A stretch of 64,000 nt of DNA from Streptomyces seoulensis (GCA_013364255.1 CP054936.1:3192853-3256852), one strand, 5' to 3'. Shown: positions 1-8,898, numbered from the stretch's first letter. Translations and numbers: made by a program. The notes: generated by a model not told the origin, from the sequence alone.

Positions 1-157
1 CGCACCGCGCACCCCCCGACGGCCCGGCAGCGCGCGGTCGTCCGCCGCCCGGGCCGCGTGGCCTGCGCTCGTGGCCCGGCGGACGTATCGTGACCGGAAG
101 GGCGCCGCCCGAGGACGCGCAGACGCACGCGAGTACGAGTACGCGAGGGGGACGGCC

Positions 158-1645
158 ATGGCCGATCCCAAGGGTTTCCTGTCCACGCCCCGGCAGGAGT
201 GGCCGCGCAGGCCGGTCGAGGAGCGGGTGCGGGACTGGGACGAGGTGTACGTCCCCGGTGCGCTGCTGCCGATCATCAGCAAGCAGGCGGACCGCTGCAT
301 GGACTGCGGCGTCCCCTTCTGTCACCAGGCCTGTCCGCTCGGCAACCTGATCCCGGAGTGGAACGACCTGGTCTCGCGGGAGGACTGGCGGGCGGCGAGC
401 GAACGACTGCACGCCACGAACAACTTCCCCGAGTTCACCGGCCGGTTGTGCCCGGCGCCGTGCGAGGCGGGCTGCGTGCTCGCGATCAACCAGCCGGCCG
501 TCACCATCAAGAACGTCGAGTGCGCCATCGCCGACCGGGCTTGGGAGGAGGGTTTCGTCCCGCCGCGTCCGCCGGACCGGCTGTCGGGCCGGACGGTGGC
601 GGTGATCGGCTCCGGACCGACCGGGCTCGCCGCAGCCCAGCAGCTGACCCGCGCGGGGCACACGGTCGCCGTGTACGAGAAGGACGACCGGCTCGGCGGG
701 CTGATGCGCTACGGCATCCCCGCGTTCAAGATGGAGAAGCGGCAGCTGGAACGGCGGCTGGAGCAGATGCGGGCCGAGGGGACCAAGTTCCGGGTGTCCA
801 CGGCGGTCGGGCGGGACGTCGGCGCGGCGGAGCTGCGGGCGCGCCACGACGCCGTGGTGATCGCCACCGGAGCCACGGCCTGGCGCGAACTCGACATCCC
901 GGGACGTGACCTGGCCGGTGTCCATCAGGCGATGGAGTACCTGCCGCTGTCCAACCGGGTGTGCGAGGGAGACCTCCAGGTCTCGCCGCTGTCCGCGGCC
1001 GGCCGGCACGTGGTCATCGTGGGCGGCGGCGACACGGGGGCCGACTGCCTCGGTACGGCGGTGCGCGAGGGCGCGGCGTCGGTGACCCAGCTCGACATCT
1101 ACGCGCAGCCCGGCGCGGAGCGCGACGAGGACGCCGAGCCGTGGCCGACGTATCCGAAGGTCTACCGGCTCTCGGCGGCGCACCAGGAGGCCGGGGCGCT
1201 GCGGACGGCGCCCGCCGCCGACGCCGACGCGCGGCTGTTCGCGGCGTCGACGCTGCGCTTCACGGGGGACGAGGACGGGCACGTGCGGGAGCTGCACCTG
1301 GTGGAGGTGGACGCCGGGCGGCGTCCGCTGCCGGGCACCGAGCGCGTCCTGCCGGCCGATCTCGTGCTGCTCGCGCTCGGCTTCTCGGGACCCGACCGGC
1401 GCGACGGCCTGATCGACCAGCTGGGGATCGCGCTCGCGCCGCGCGGCACGATCGTCCGGGACCCCGGCTTCGCGACGAACGTCCCCGGCGTGTTCGTCGC
1501 CGGGGACGCCGCGCGCGGGCAGTCGCTCATCGTGTGGGGGATCGCGGAGGGACGGGCGGTGGCGGCGGCGGTGGACCGGCATCTGACGGGCGGTTCGCGA
1601 CTGCCGACGCCGATCGGACCGTACGACCGCCCGATGATCGCCTGA
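158..1645 (+). CDS. Glutamate synthase small-subunit-like oxidoreductase (orphan GltD paralogue)
   Basis: A 495-residue GltD-family FAD/NAD(P)H oxidoreductase. Family members take electrons from NAD(P)H and pass them through Fe-S clusters to a partner such as GltB. The N-terminal cysteine pattern (CMDCGVPFCHQACP, then CPAPCEAGC) would bind the Fe-S clusters. A dinucleotide fold GSGPTGLAAAQQ lies near residue 175, a second GGGDTGADC near residue 290, and the C-terminal FAD motif [13 protein letters not shown] is intact. I chose the ATG at 158 because GAGGGG sits 7 bases upstream and the protein then begins MADPKGF, as does the true GltD at 51872-53335. No gltB lies beside it. It may serve another partner or be a spare subunit; its real electron acceptor is unknown. 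Confidence 0.85.
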   Translation: MADPKGFLSTPRQEWPRRPVEERVRDWDEVYVPGALLPIISKQADRCMDCGVPFCHQACPLGNLIPEWNDLVSREDWRAASERLHATNNFPEFTGRLCPAPCEAGCVLAINQPAVTIKNVECAIADRAWEEGFVPPRPPDRLSGRTVAVIGSGPTGLAAAQQLTRAGHTVAVYEKDDRLGGLMRYGIPAFKMEKRQLERRLEQMRAEGTKFRVSTAVGRDVGAAELRARHDAVVIATGATAWRELDIPGRDLAGVHQAMEYLPLSNRVCEGDLQVSPLSAAGRHVVIVGGGDTGADCLGTAVREGAASVTQLDIYAQPGAERDEDAEPWPTYPKVYRLSAAHQEAGALRTAPAADADARLFAASTLRFTGDEDGHVRELHLVEVDAGRRPLPGTERVLPADLVLLALGFSGPDRRDGLIDQLGIALAPRGTIVRDPGFATNVPGVFVAGDAARGQSLIVWGIAEGRAVAAAVDRHLTGGSRLPTPIGPYDRPMIA

Positions 1646-1688
1646 CCGGAGCGCACCCTCGTGCACGCGGCGCGCGGGCGTGCGCCCC

Positions 1689-2519
1689 CTACCGCTTGAG
1701 GGCCACCGCGCCGTAGCCCGCCATGATGCCGTCGTCCTGGCCCGGTACCGGCTCGCCCAGTTCCGGGTGCCAGTGGTGGAGCACCTCGACGCCGGGTTCG
1801 ACGAGGTCCAGGCCGTCGAAGAAGCGGGCGAACTCGGCGCGGGAGCGCAGCGCCAGGGTGACGCCGGCCGCCCTGAGCTTCTCGGTGGCCTGTGCCGCCT
1901 CCTCCTCCGGGGTGAAGTCGGCGGTGGCGTGGGTCATCGTCAGACAGCTGCCGGAGGGCAGTTCGGACAGCAGCCGCCGCACCAGGTCGTGCGCCCCGTC
2001 CTCGTCGGGGACGAAGTGGAGCAGCGCGATCAGGGACAGCGCCACGGGCCGGGTGAAGTCCAGGACCTCGCGCGCCCGTTCCAGGATGACGGCGGGATCG
2101 CGCACGTCGGCCTGGAGGTACTCGGTGACGCCCTCGGGCGTGCCGCGCAGCAGGGCCGCCGCGTGGGCCAGCACGATGGGGTCGTTGTCGCAGTAGACGA
2201 CGCGGGCGTCGGGCGCGACCTCCTGGGCCACCTGGTGCAGGTTGGGCTCGGTCGGGATGCCGGTGCCGATGTCCAGGAACTGCCGTACGCCGTTGCCGGC
2301 CAGCCAGCGGGTGGCGCGGTGCATGAACGCGCGGTTCGCCCTGGCCACGATCGGCACCCGCGGGTTGATGGCCACCATCTGACGGCCCATCTCCTCGTCG
2401 ACCGGGTAGTTGTCCTTGCCTCCGAGATACCAGTCGTACATGCGTGCGGGATGGGGCCTGCTGGTGTCGATCCGAGTCGCGTCCTGGCCGGCGTCGAGGC
2501 CGGCGTCCTGCCCGGTCAT
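1689..2519 (-). CDS. SAM-dependent methyltransferase, PF04672 type
   Basis: A 276-residue protein of the S-adenosyl methyltransferase family that is heavily expanded in Streptomyces. Visible marks are HPARMYDWYLGGKDNYPVD near the N terminus, the SAM-binding loop FLDIGTGIPTEPN at about residue 84, and YCDNDPIVL, whose acidic residues would hold the SAM ribose. The C terminus is the typical GYGAVALKR. The substrate is unknown for the family. It is convergent with the orphan gltD paralogue, whose stop is 43 bases away, and it lies downstream of the WhiJ-like cassette on the same strand but separated by 135 bases, so it probably has its own promoter. Confidence 0.85.
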   Translation of the reverse strand: MTGQDAGLDAGQDATRIDTSRPHPARMYDWYLGGKDNYPVDEEMGRQMVAINPRVPIVARANRAFMHRATRWLAGNGVRQFLDIGTGIPTEPNLHQVAQEVAPDARVVYCDNDPIVLAHAAALLRGTPEGVTEYLQADVRDPAVILERAREVLDFTRPVALSLIALLHFVPDEDGAHDLVRRLLSELPSGSCLTMTHATADFTPEEEAAQATEKLRAAGVTLALRSRAEFARFFDGLDLVEPGVEVLHHWHPELGEPVPGQDDGIMAGYGAVALKR

Positions 2520-2654
2520 ACGGCACTCCGTAAGCGTGTGTGGTCGAGGGGGGAAGCGGTGGTCGAGGGAACGGTGTCAGTGATCAAGTCAGTGCCAAGA
2601 TTAGGAAGTTGAGCCAAGAAAAACAGTCAGCGCCGGTCAAGCGGTCAAGTTCGG

Positions 2655-2930
2655 TCAGGAGAGGAGGAAATCAGCCTCCCCGGCCTTGGCTCCCTGGATG
2701 AAGGCGGTCATCTCGTCGGTGGTGTAGATGAGTGCCGGCCCGTCCGGGTCGGTGGACTGGCGCACCGCTATCCGGCCGTCGGCCAGCTTCATCGCCTCCA
2801 GGCAGTTGCCTCCGTTGCCGCCGCTCCAGGGCTTGTGCCAGCCCTCGCTGCCCAGCTCCCGGGCGGGCATGCCGTTGTAGATCCGCTGGCCGCGGAGGAG
2901 CGGTCCCGGCTGGGACGTCATGCGATCCAT
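2655..2930 (-). CDS. DUF397 domain protein, partner of the WhiJ-like regulator
   Basis: A 91-residue protein with a DUF397 core: WHKPWSGGNGGNCLEAMKL followed by IAVRQSTDPDGPALIYT and TAFIQGAKAGEADF. In Streptomyces these small proteins are encoded next to Xre/WhiJ-like regulators and are thought to act with them in control of development and antibiotic production. The ATG at 2930 follows the regulator's TGA directly (TGAATG), so the two are translationally coupled. A second in-frame ATG lies two codons further on. Molecular function is unproven. Confidence 0.85.
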   Translation of the reverse strand: MDRMTSQPGPLLRGQRIYNGMPARELGSEGWHKPWSGGNGGNCLEAMKLADGRIAVRQSTDPDGPALIYTTDEMTAFIQGAKAGEADFLLS

Positions 2931-3791
2931 TCACAACTCCTTGCGGAGATCCCGGAGGATCTCCTTCGTGCGATGTGCCGTGGCGGCCTGTGCCGCCATG
3001 CGGTCCATGACCTCGAGATGGGTCGCCACCTCGCTGCGCGCGTCCAGGTAGACGGCGCCGGTCAGGTACTCGCTGTAGACCATGTCCGGGAGTTCCGGCA
3101 TGGCGAATCGGAACAGTACGAAGGGCCCGTACGTGCCGGGGTGCGGCCCCGCGGAGAACGGGGCGACCTGAAGCGTCACGTTGGGCAGCTTCGCGGCTTC
3201 GAGCAGCCGGTCGATCTGGGCGCGCATCACCTCCGGGCCGCCGACCGGGCGGCGCAGCGCGGTCTCGTCGAGCACGACCCAGAACCGGGGCGCGTCGGGC
3301 CGGGTGAGCAGGTCCTGGCGCCGCATGCGCAGCGCGACGTGGCGCTCGATGTCCTCGGGGCTGGTCTGGCCGACGGCGCCCGACTCGAGCACGCCGCGCG
3401 CGTAGTCCTCGGTCTGGAGCAGGCCGGGCACGAAGTGCGGCTCGTAGGACCGGATGAGCGAGGCGGCGCCCTCCAGGCTGACGTACATCGAGAACCAGCC
3501 CGGCAGGATGTCGTGGAACCGCTGCCACCAGCCGGGGCGGTTGGCGTCCTCGGCCAGCTGCACGAAGGCCTCGGCCTCGTCGTCCGGGATGCCGTACGCC
3601 TTCAGCAGGAGTTGCAGGTACGGGATCTTGAGGGCGACCTCGGCCATCTCCATGCGGCGGATCGTGGCGGGCGCGACCCTGAGGACGCGCGCGGCCTCCT
3701 CGCGCTTGAGCCCCGCGCGTTCGCGCAGGTCGAGCAGGCGCCGGCCGAGCACGACCTGCCCGACGGTCGGCGCGGACCGCGGTTCGCTCAC
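2931..3791 (-). CDS. WhiJ-like helix-turn-helix regulator (Xre HTH plus DUF5753)
   Basis: A 286-residue DNA-binding regulator. The N-terminal Xre-type helix-turn-helix covers about residues 10-65 (LRERAGLKREEAARVLRVAP, then ATIRRMEMAE). The rest matches the DUF5753 region of WhiJ-like proteins (RPGWWQRFHDILPGWFSMYV, then EPHFVPGLLQTEDYAR). It starts at GTG 3791 behind a strong GGAGGTGGAG. It is the first gene of a two-gene unit with the DUF397 protein and faces the HATPase gene at 4003. This is the abaA/whiJ arrangement known from Streptomyces. A 12-bp direct repeat upstream (3831-3854) is a candidate operator. Confidence 0.88.
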   Translation of the reverse strand: MSEPRSAPTVGQVVLGRRLLDLRERAGLKREEAARVLRVAPATIRRMEMAEVALKIPYLQLLLKAYGIPDDEAEAFVQLAEDANRPGWWQRFHDILPGWFSMYVSLEGAASLIRSYEPHFVPGLLQTEDYARGVLESGAVGQTSPEDIERHVALRMRRQDLLTRPDAPRFWVVLDETALRRPVGGPEVMRAQIDRLLEAAKLPNVTLQVAPFSAGPHPGTYGPFVLFRFAMPELPDMVYSEYLTGAVYLDARSEVATHLEVMDRMAAQAATAHRTKEILRDLRKEL

Positions 3792-3830
3792 GCTCCACCT
3801 CCACCAAAAAGTCCTGACAGCCCTGCGGCG

Positions 3831-3854
3831 CCACTCGAAGATCCATTCGAAGAT
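3831..3854. repeat. Two 12-bp direct repeats in the divergent WhiJ-like/HATPase promoter region
   Basis: CCACTCGAAGAT is followed directly by CCATTCGAAGAT. The copies differ at one base, and each carries TCGAAGAT. They lie 40 bases upstream of the regulator's GTG start and about 150 bases upstream of the divergent HATPase gene. A tandem site in this place is a reasonable operator for the WhiJ-like protein, but that is inference. Confidence 0.5.
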
Positions 3855-3965
3855 CCGGGTGGATCCTCGCCGATCCGAACTGGCGCCGCGCGACGTGCTG
3901 TTGCGAGCAGTGTGCCACGGCCCTTCACCGCGTCATACAGCACTCTGCATTTTTCAGAGTGGCTC

Positions 3966-4003
3966 TTGCCAAGTGTTTGCGGCGGGGGCGATAGTGGCAA
4001 GCG
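3966..4003 (+). promoter_or_regulatory. Candidate vegetative promoter giving a leaderless HATPase transcript
   Basis: TTGCCA at 3966-3971 and GATAGT at 3990-3995 are separated by 18 bases and resemble a HrdB-type -35/-10 pair. Transcription would begin near 4002-4003, exactly at the in-frame GTG at 4003. This implies a leaderless mRNA, which is common in Streptomyces. If so, the other in-frame GTG (3994) lies inside the promoter and cannot be the start. Confidence 0.5.
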
Positions 4004-4944
4004 TGATTCCGTCCCCGCCCTTAGGAACAGCCGCCACCGCGGGCCTCGCCGTCCCCGGCGCCCGCACGGCACCGGGCCCCGACGGGACCGTCGCCGAGCG
4101 CCGGTTCCGCTTCGAGCTGGCCGCGCATCCGGGTTCTCCGGCCCAGGCCAGACGCCTGACCAGGGCCCGGCTCACCGGCTGGTCGGTGTGCGAGGACACG
4201 TGTGACACGGCGACGCTGGTCGTCTCCGAGCTGGTCACCAACGCCATCGTGCACACGGCGAGCAGCCGTGTCGTCTGCGAGCTGTCCGACGGCCCCGACC
4301 TGGTGCGCATCGCCGTGCGCGACGAGGGTTGCGCCCCGGGCGAGCCGCACCCCTCCCCGCAGCGTCCGGAGGAGGAGCACGGCCGGGGCCTGATGCTGGT
4401 GGAGGCCCTGAGCCACGCCTGGGGCACGCGCGAGCACGGCTCGGGGCTCGTGGTGTGGGCGGAACTGCCGCGCACGGCCGCGGCGACGGCTCCCGACGAT
4501 GACACGGAGCCGGACGGCGAGCGCCGCGGGGCGGGACTCGACGCCCCTCCCGGGTCCGCACCCGGACGCGCCGACGAGCACCCGTCGGAACGCGGCGAGA
4601 GCCACGGGCCCGGATTCGGCACCGACCTCGCGACCGGACCCGGCACCGACCTCAGGACCGGATTCGGCACCGACCTCGGGACCGGATCCGGCGAGCAGCG
4701 CGGGGCCGGCCGCGGGGCCGGGAGCGCACCCGGTGTCGGCCGTCAGGCCGGGCCCGGCGAGGACCGTACGGGCCGATCCGGCCGGGAGGTCCGGGGCGAC
4801 CTCGGCTGGGGCGCGCCCCAGCCGACGCCGGAGCGGCCCGCGCATCCGCACCGGGAGACCGAGGACTCCGCACGGACCGGCCGCACGGCGCGGCACGGCG
4901 CATCGCACGCGACGACACACGGAACGGGGGCCGTATGGCTGTGA
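4003..4944 (+). CDS. ATP-binding protein of the RsbW/AbaA type (HATPase_c)
   Basis: About residues 25-155 form a GHKL ATPase fold like anti-sigma kinases: the N box ELVTNAIVHT, the G1 box AVRDEG and the G2 box HGRGLMLVEALSHAWG. The remaining half is a disordered, charged tail with a 24-bp tandem repeat (4612-4692) encoding G-F/P-G-T-D-L-x-T three times. Such proteins are divergent partners of WhiJ-like regulators and may act as anti-sigma factors or kinases; no cognate sigma factor lies nearby. The GTG at 4003 is preferred (leaderless), with GTG 3994 as the alternative. The 3' end overlaps the next gene by 10 bases. Confidence 0.8.
   Translation: MIPSPPLGTAATAGLAVPGARTAPGPDGTVAERRFRFELAAHPGSPAQARRLTRARLTGWSVCEDTCDTATLVVSELVTNAIVHTASSRVVCELSDGPDLVRIAVRDEGCAPGEPHPSPQRPEEEHGRGLMLVEALSHAWGTREHGSGLVVWAELPRTAAATAPDDDTEPDGERRGAGLDAPPGSAPGRADEHPSERGESHGPGFGTDLATGPGTDLRTGFGTDLGTGSGEQRGAGRGAGSAPGVGRQAGPGEDRTGRSGREVRGDLGWGAPQPTPERPAHPHRETEDSARTGRTARHGASHATTHGTGAVWL
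4612..4692 (+). repeat. 24-bp tandem repeat in the tail of the HATPase gene
   Basis: Three full copies (4612-4635, 4636-4659, 4660-4683) and a 9-base partial copy. Each encodes an octapeptide of the form GxGTDLxT. The unit is a multiple of three, so copy-number change would keep the frame. Confidence 0.8.
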
Positions 4945-5477
4945 GCGGTGGCTCCGGCTCGGGACCGGTACTGAGCTTGGACACGCTCGTACGCCTGGGG
5001 CGCGAGACGCGCACGCCCGGCGCATCGGACGGCCGCGTGCGACCCGGCGGCGCCGGCCCGGCCGAGGACGCGGGACCGGGGGACCCGCCCGCGCGGACCG
5101 CACCCTCCGGCGGAGCGCGCAGGCTGCCGCTGCCCGCGGGCATGACGCTTCCCCTGGGCTTCGACGCCGTGGCCGTGCCCGCCCACCTCGGCCCCTCGCT
5201 GATGCCGCGGCTGCCTCGTGTGGGCTGCGTCTACGCCGACGAGACGCACTGGTGGTGGATCGTCCCGGCCGACTCCGACTACGCCCTGCGGTGGCCCGAC
5301 GCCGCGCACTACGCCACCGGCGCGGTGCTCCCGGACGCCCCGCACCCGGACCGGCTCCCCACCCTGGTCCACCGGCCGTCCGGCACCGTGCCCTACACCC
5401 CGCCGATCCCGCTCTACCTGGCCCTGTGCCGGGTGACGGGCACGACACCCGTCTGGTCCCGCCCGGTCAGCGCCTGA
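4935..5477 (+). CDS. Conserved hypothetical protein beside the WhiJ-like cassette
   Basis: A 180-residue soluble protein that I recognise only as a Streptomyces-type hypothetical. The first about 70 residues are low-complexity (Gly, Pro, Ala, Arg). The folded part begins near LPLPAGMTLPLGFDAVAVPA and contains YADETHWWWIVPADSDY, an aromatic-rich stretch, and ends TPPIPLYLALCRVTGTTPVW. No membrane segments or catalytic motifs are visible. The start (ATG 4935, or GTG 4941) lies inside the end of the HATPase gene, so the two are probably one operon. Confidence 0.7.
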   Translation: MAVSGGSGSGPVLSLDTLVRLGRETRTPGASDGRVRPGGAGPAEDAGPGDPPARTAPSGGARRLPLPAGMTLPLGFDAVAVPAHLGPSLMPRLPRVGCVYADETHWWWIVPADSDYALRWPDAAHYATGAVLPDAPHPDRLPTLVHRPSGTVPYTPPIPLYLALCRVTGTTPVWSRPVSA

Positions 5478-5670
5478 AGCCGACGCGCCGCACACGGGCG
5501 GGCCCGGCGACCGCGCGGCGCGGAAACCGTGCGGCACCTGAGCCGTGCGAGCGCCCGGGCGGCGGCCGGCCGTACGCGCCCGCGCGCTCCGGCCGCCCGG
5601 TCACGCGCCCTGCCGTGCACGGTCCCGCCCCGCGATAGTGGCCTCCATTCACGATCGGGGGAGGCCATCG

Positions 5671-7656
5671 GTGGAGCTGAGGCGCGGGCGACGCGACGGG
5701 AAGACGAAACCCACGACATCCGCACCCGAGGTGTCCGACTCCGAGAGCCTGCTCTTCGGCGGCCCGCTGCGCTACGACACCGGCTGGAGCCAGCACAACG
5801 ACGCCTTCCTGGAGCTGAACTTCCGCGGCATGGTGCGGCGGCTGCCCGGACTGCTGGCCGCCAGCTTCCGGCTGGCCCGGCAGGCCGACCCGCGGGCCAC
5901 GAACACGGTGCTGGCCGCCGAGGCGGTGCGCGGCGCCGCGCAGGCCGTCAGTCTGCTCGCCGTCAACAGCGTGCTCAGCCGGGTGATCGGCGGCGGCGCG
6001 CTGGAGGAGCGGCTGCGCGGGGCCGTGCCCGCGCTGGTCGTCATGGCGGCGGTGGCGCTGGTCGGCGCGCTGCTGCGGGCCGCCTCGACGCACGCCACCG
6101 GCCGGCTGGAGCCGAAGGTCGAGCGGGTGGCGACCGAGCTGTACCTGGAGCGGGCGGCGGGGGTGGAGCTGGCCGCGATCGAGGACCACGCCTTCCACAA
6201 GCTGCTGGACACCGCGCAGTACGGGGCCGCGTCCGCCCGCAGGATGATCATGTACGGCACGCGCGTGGTGAACGCGATGATCTCGCTGATCGCGGCGGCG
6301 GGCGTGCTGACCGTGCTGCACTGGGCGCTGCTGCCGCTGCTGGTGACGATGACCCTGCCGAGCGCGTGGAGCGCGCTGACCAACGCCCGGCGGCGCTACG
6401 AGTCCTTCCATGTCTGGGTGCAGCACGCGCGGGCGGGGCACCTGCTCAGCGGTCTGCTCACCGAGCCGGCGGCAGCCCCGGAGATCCGGGTGCACGGCGT
6501 GGGGCCGTTCCTGCTGCGGCACTACCGCCAGATGTCGGAGACCGCCGAGGCGGAGCAGGCCCGGCTGGCCCGGCTGGCGGCCCGTACAGGTCTCTTCGCG
6601 GCGGGCTGGACGGGGCTGGCGACGGTGGCGACGTACGCGACGCTGGGCGGGCTGCTGCTGGCCGGTGCGATGGCGCTGTCCGTGGCCGGTACGGCGGTCA
6701 TCGCGATCCGGACCGGCTCGGCGAGCCTGGACACCCTCGTCCTGGAGGTCAACCAGCTGCACGAGGAGGCCCTGTTCGTGGGCGATCTGCAGCGCCTGTA
6801 CACCGAGGCGGCGAAACGGGCGATCCCGGCCGGCGGCGAGCCGCTGCCCGAGGACCCGCGCGAGATCCGCTTCGAACATGTGACCTTCGGCTACCCGGCC
6901 GACTCGGGGGCGGCCCGGCCGGCCCTTGACGACGTGTCGCTGACCATCCCGCTGGGCCGGATCGTGGCCCTGGTCGGCGAGAACGGCTCCGGCAAGACGA
7001 CCCTGGTCAAACTGCTCGCCGGGCTCTACACCCCGGACAAGGGGCAGATCCTGTGGGACGGCGTGGACGCGGCGGACGCGGACCGGCACGCGCTCGCGGA
7101 GCGGATCGCGATGGTGGCGCAGGACTTCAAGCGCTGGCCGTTCACCGCGCGGGTCAATGTGGCGGTGGGCCGGTCCTCGGCGGCGCCCACCGACCAGCGG
7201 GTGGCCGCGGCGGTCGCCGACGCGGGCGCTCAGGAGGTGGTCGCGGATCTGCCGCGCGGTCTGGACACGCTGCTGGCGCGGAACTTCAGCGGCGGGCACG
7301 AGCTGTCCGGCGGCCAGTGGCAGCGGCTGGGCATCGCGCGGGCCGCCTACCGGCGCGGCCGGATCCTGATCGTGGACGAGCCGACGGCCGCGCTGGACGC
7401 CCGCGCCGAACTGGAGGTGTTCGAACGGATCCGGGGGCTGGCGGACAGCGGGCAGACGGTGGTGCTGATCACCCACCGGCTGGCGTCCGTGCGCCACGCC
7501 GATCTGGTGCACGTCCTCGACCAGGGCCGGCTGGTGGAGTCCGGCCCGCCGGAGGAGCTGCTGGCCGCCGGCGGTCTGTACGCGGAGCTGTACGCGCTCC
7601 AGGCGGAGCAGTTCGCGGCGAAGGTCCCCGCCCCGGCCGCCCCGGAGGCGGGCTGA
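5671..7656 (+). CDS. ABC transporter, fused permease and ATPase
   Basis: A 661-residue half-transporter. The N-terminal about 340 residues are the membrane domain, with hydrophobic segments such as VPALVVMAAVALVGALL and LLPLLVTMTL. The C-terminal ATPase has Walker A VGENGSGKTTL near residue 435, the signature LSGGQWQRLGIARA, Walker B ILIVDEPTAALD and the switch histidine in LITHRLASV. It probably works as a homodimer exporter; the substrate cannot be read from the sequence. The GTG at 5671 has GGGGGAGG at 5657-5664 as ribosome-binding site. It stands alone, 193 bases after the previous gene. Confidence 0.9.
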   Translation: MELRRGRRDGKTKPTTSAPEVSDSESLLFGGPLRYDTGWSQHNDAFLELNFRGMVRRLPGLLAASFRLARQADPRATNTVLAAEAVRGAAQAVSLLAVNSVLSRVIGGGALEERLRGAVPALVVMAAVALVGALLRAASTHATGRLEPKVERVATELYLERAAGVELAAIEDHAFHKLLDTAQYGAASARRMIMYGTRVVNAMISLIAAAGVLTVLHWALLPLLVTMTLPSAWSALTNARRRYESFHVWVQHARAGHLLSGLLTEPAAAPEIRVHGVGPFLLRHYRQMSETAEAEQARLARLAARTGLFAAGWTGLATVATYATLGGLLLAGAMALSVAGTAVIAIRTGSASLDTLVLEVNQLHEEALFVGDLQRLYTEAAKRAIPAGGEPLPEDPREIRFEHVTFGYPADSGAARPALDDVSLTIPLGRIVALVGENGSGKTTLVKLLAGLYTPDKGQILWDGVDAADADRHALAERIAMVAQDFKRWPFTARVNVAVGRSSAAPTDQRVAAAVADAGAQEVVADLPRGLDTLLARNFSGGHELSGGQWQRLGIARAAYRRGRILIVDEPTAALDARAELEVFERIRGLADSGQTVVLITHRLASVRHADLVHVLDQGRLVESGPPEELLAAGGLYAELYALQAEQFAAKVPAPAAPEAG

Positions 7657-7717
7657 CGTCGGGCGCACCCGAGAGTCGTGTTCACGTCACCCTTGAAGCC
7701 GTCGCCGCCCGCACCGC

Positions 7718-7903
7718 TCAGGCACTCACGTCACCGCCGTCGCCGCCGCGCACGACCACCAGGAAGGTGTCCGTCGCGAGGTCCATCACGACCTCGGCCG
7801 GCAGGCCCTCCTGACGCCGCGCATGCGCGAATTCCTCCGCCGGCCACGATCCGCGCGGACCGCCGGCGGGAAAGCGCTCGAGCACTGTTCGTCGCCCGTT
7901 CAC
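7718..7903 (-). CDS. Small conserved hypothetical protein
   Basis: A 61-residue protein beginning VNGRRTVLERFPAGGPRG and ending with the hydrophobic strand MDLATDTFLVVV. The GTG start at 7903 has GGAGGTGCAG just upstream, which supports it over the ATG 14 codons earlier at 7945. I recognise it only as a small Streptomyces hypothetical. It is convergent with the ABC transporter gene. Confidence 0.6.
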   Translation of the reverse strand: MNGRRTVLERFPAGGPRGSWPAEEFAHARRQEGLPAEVVMDLATDTFLVVVRGGDGGDVSA

Positions 7904-8004
7904 CCTGCACCTCCACAATGTCGTACTCGGAGATTTAAACGCCAAGCATGGGGTGAACGGCGCGGTCGGTGACGCTACTGAGACGTACTCGACACGAGTT
8001 CCAT

Positions 8005-8036
8005 GCCAAAAGTGCGTCCGACCTCACACTTCTGGC
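8005..8036 (-). terminator. Candidate terminator hairpin after the uracil-DNA glycosylase gene
   Basis: Ten-base arms (GCCAAAAGTG and CACTTCTGGC on the plus strand, one mismatch) surround a 12-base loop, 43 bases beyond the glycosylase stop codon. There is no clear U-tract. Because it also lies upstream of the small gene starting at 7903, an operator role is possible. Confidence 0.4.
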
Positions 8037-8078
8037 GTAATCGATCACTTTCCGCACTGTTTCGGGAACACCTGGTGC

Positions 8079-8843
8079 TCATGGAGCGCCGGCGTCGCCG
8101 GGCGGTGTGGTCGGCAGGCCCGCGGTCCGGGCCGCCGTGCGCAGCACCTCCCGGAGCATCTCGGCGGTGAGCCGGCCGGTGAAGGTGTTGCGCTGGCTGA
8201 CGTGGAAGCAGCCGAACACATCGAGGCCGCCGAGACCGTCGCGCCCGTCGAGCGGGACACGGGCGCCGTGGGCGAAGGCGGGGCGCGGGCGGGGCACCGT
8301 CCAGCCGGCCGCCGCGAACGCGGGCAGCGCGGCCTGCCAGCCGAAGGCGCCCAGGACGACGACCGACCGGAGGGTGGGGCGCAGCAGGTGCAGCTCCTGC
8401 ACCAGCCAGGGGCGGCAGGTGTCCCGTTCTCCGGGGGTCGGCTTGTTGGCGGGCGGGGCGCAGTGCACGGGCGACGTGACCCGCACTCCGCGCAGTTCCA
8501 GTCCGTCGTCGGCGGAGACGGCGGTGGGCTGCGAGGCGAGACCCAGGTCGTGGAGCGCCTGGTAGAGGACGTCTCCGGAACGGTCCCCGGTGAACATCCG
8601 GCCGGTGCGGTTGGCGCCGTGCGCGGCGGGGGCGAGGCCGACGATCAGCAGCCGGGCGTCCGGCGGACCGAAGCCCGGCACCGGTCGGCCCCAGTACGTC
8701 CAGTCGGTGAACGCGGCCCGCTTGACGCGGGCCACCTCCTCCCGCCACTCCACCAGGCGCGGACAGGCCCGGCACTCGGTGATCCGCCCGTCGAGCGCGG
8801 CGAGGCTGCCGCTTTCCGTGTCCATAGCCCTGCCACTGCCCAT
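8079..8843 (-). CDS. Uracil-DNA glycosylase, family 5 (UdgB) type
   Basis: A 254-residue DNA repair enzyme that removes uracil and related deaminated bases from DNA. Motif A is VGLAPAAHGANRTGRMFTGD and motif B is GCFHVSQRNTFTGRLT, the form seen in the Fe-S family-5 enzymes. Cysteines in ECRACPRL, VHCAPPANK and TCRPW are placed to bind a [4Fe-4S] cluster. The ATG at 8843 is preferred over the one at 8825 because GGTGGAG lies a few bases upstream. The next gene starts divergently 55 bases away, so the two share a short promoter region. Confidence 0.88.
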   Translation of the reverse strand: MGSGRAMDTESGSLAALDGRITECRACPRLVEWREEVARVKRAAFTDWTYWGRPVPGFGPPDARLLIVGLAPAAHGANRTGRMFTGDRSGDVLYQALHDLGLASQPTAVSADDGLELRGVRVTSPVHCAPPANKPTPGERDTCRPWLVQELHLLRPTLRSVVVLGAFGWQAALPAFAAAGWTVPRPRPAFAHGARVPLDGRDGLGGLDVFGCFHVSQRNTFTGRLTAEMLREVLRTAARTAGLPTTPPGDAGAP

Positions 8844-8898
8844 GGCTCCACCGTAAATTCGTGCGGCGCGGACGGCCCGCGCGACTAAGGTCGACGCC

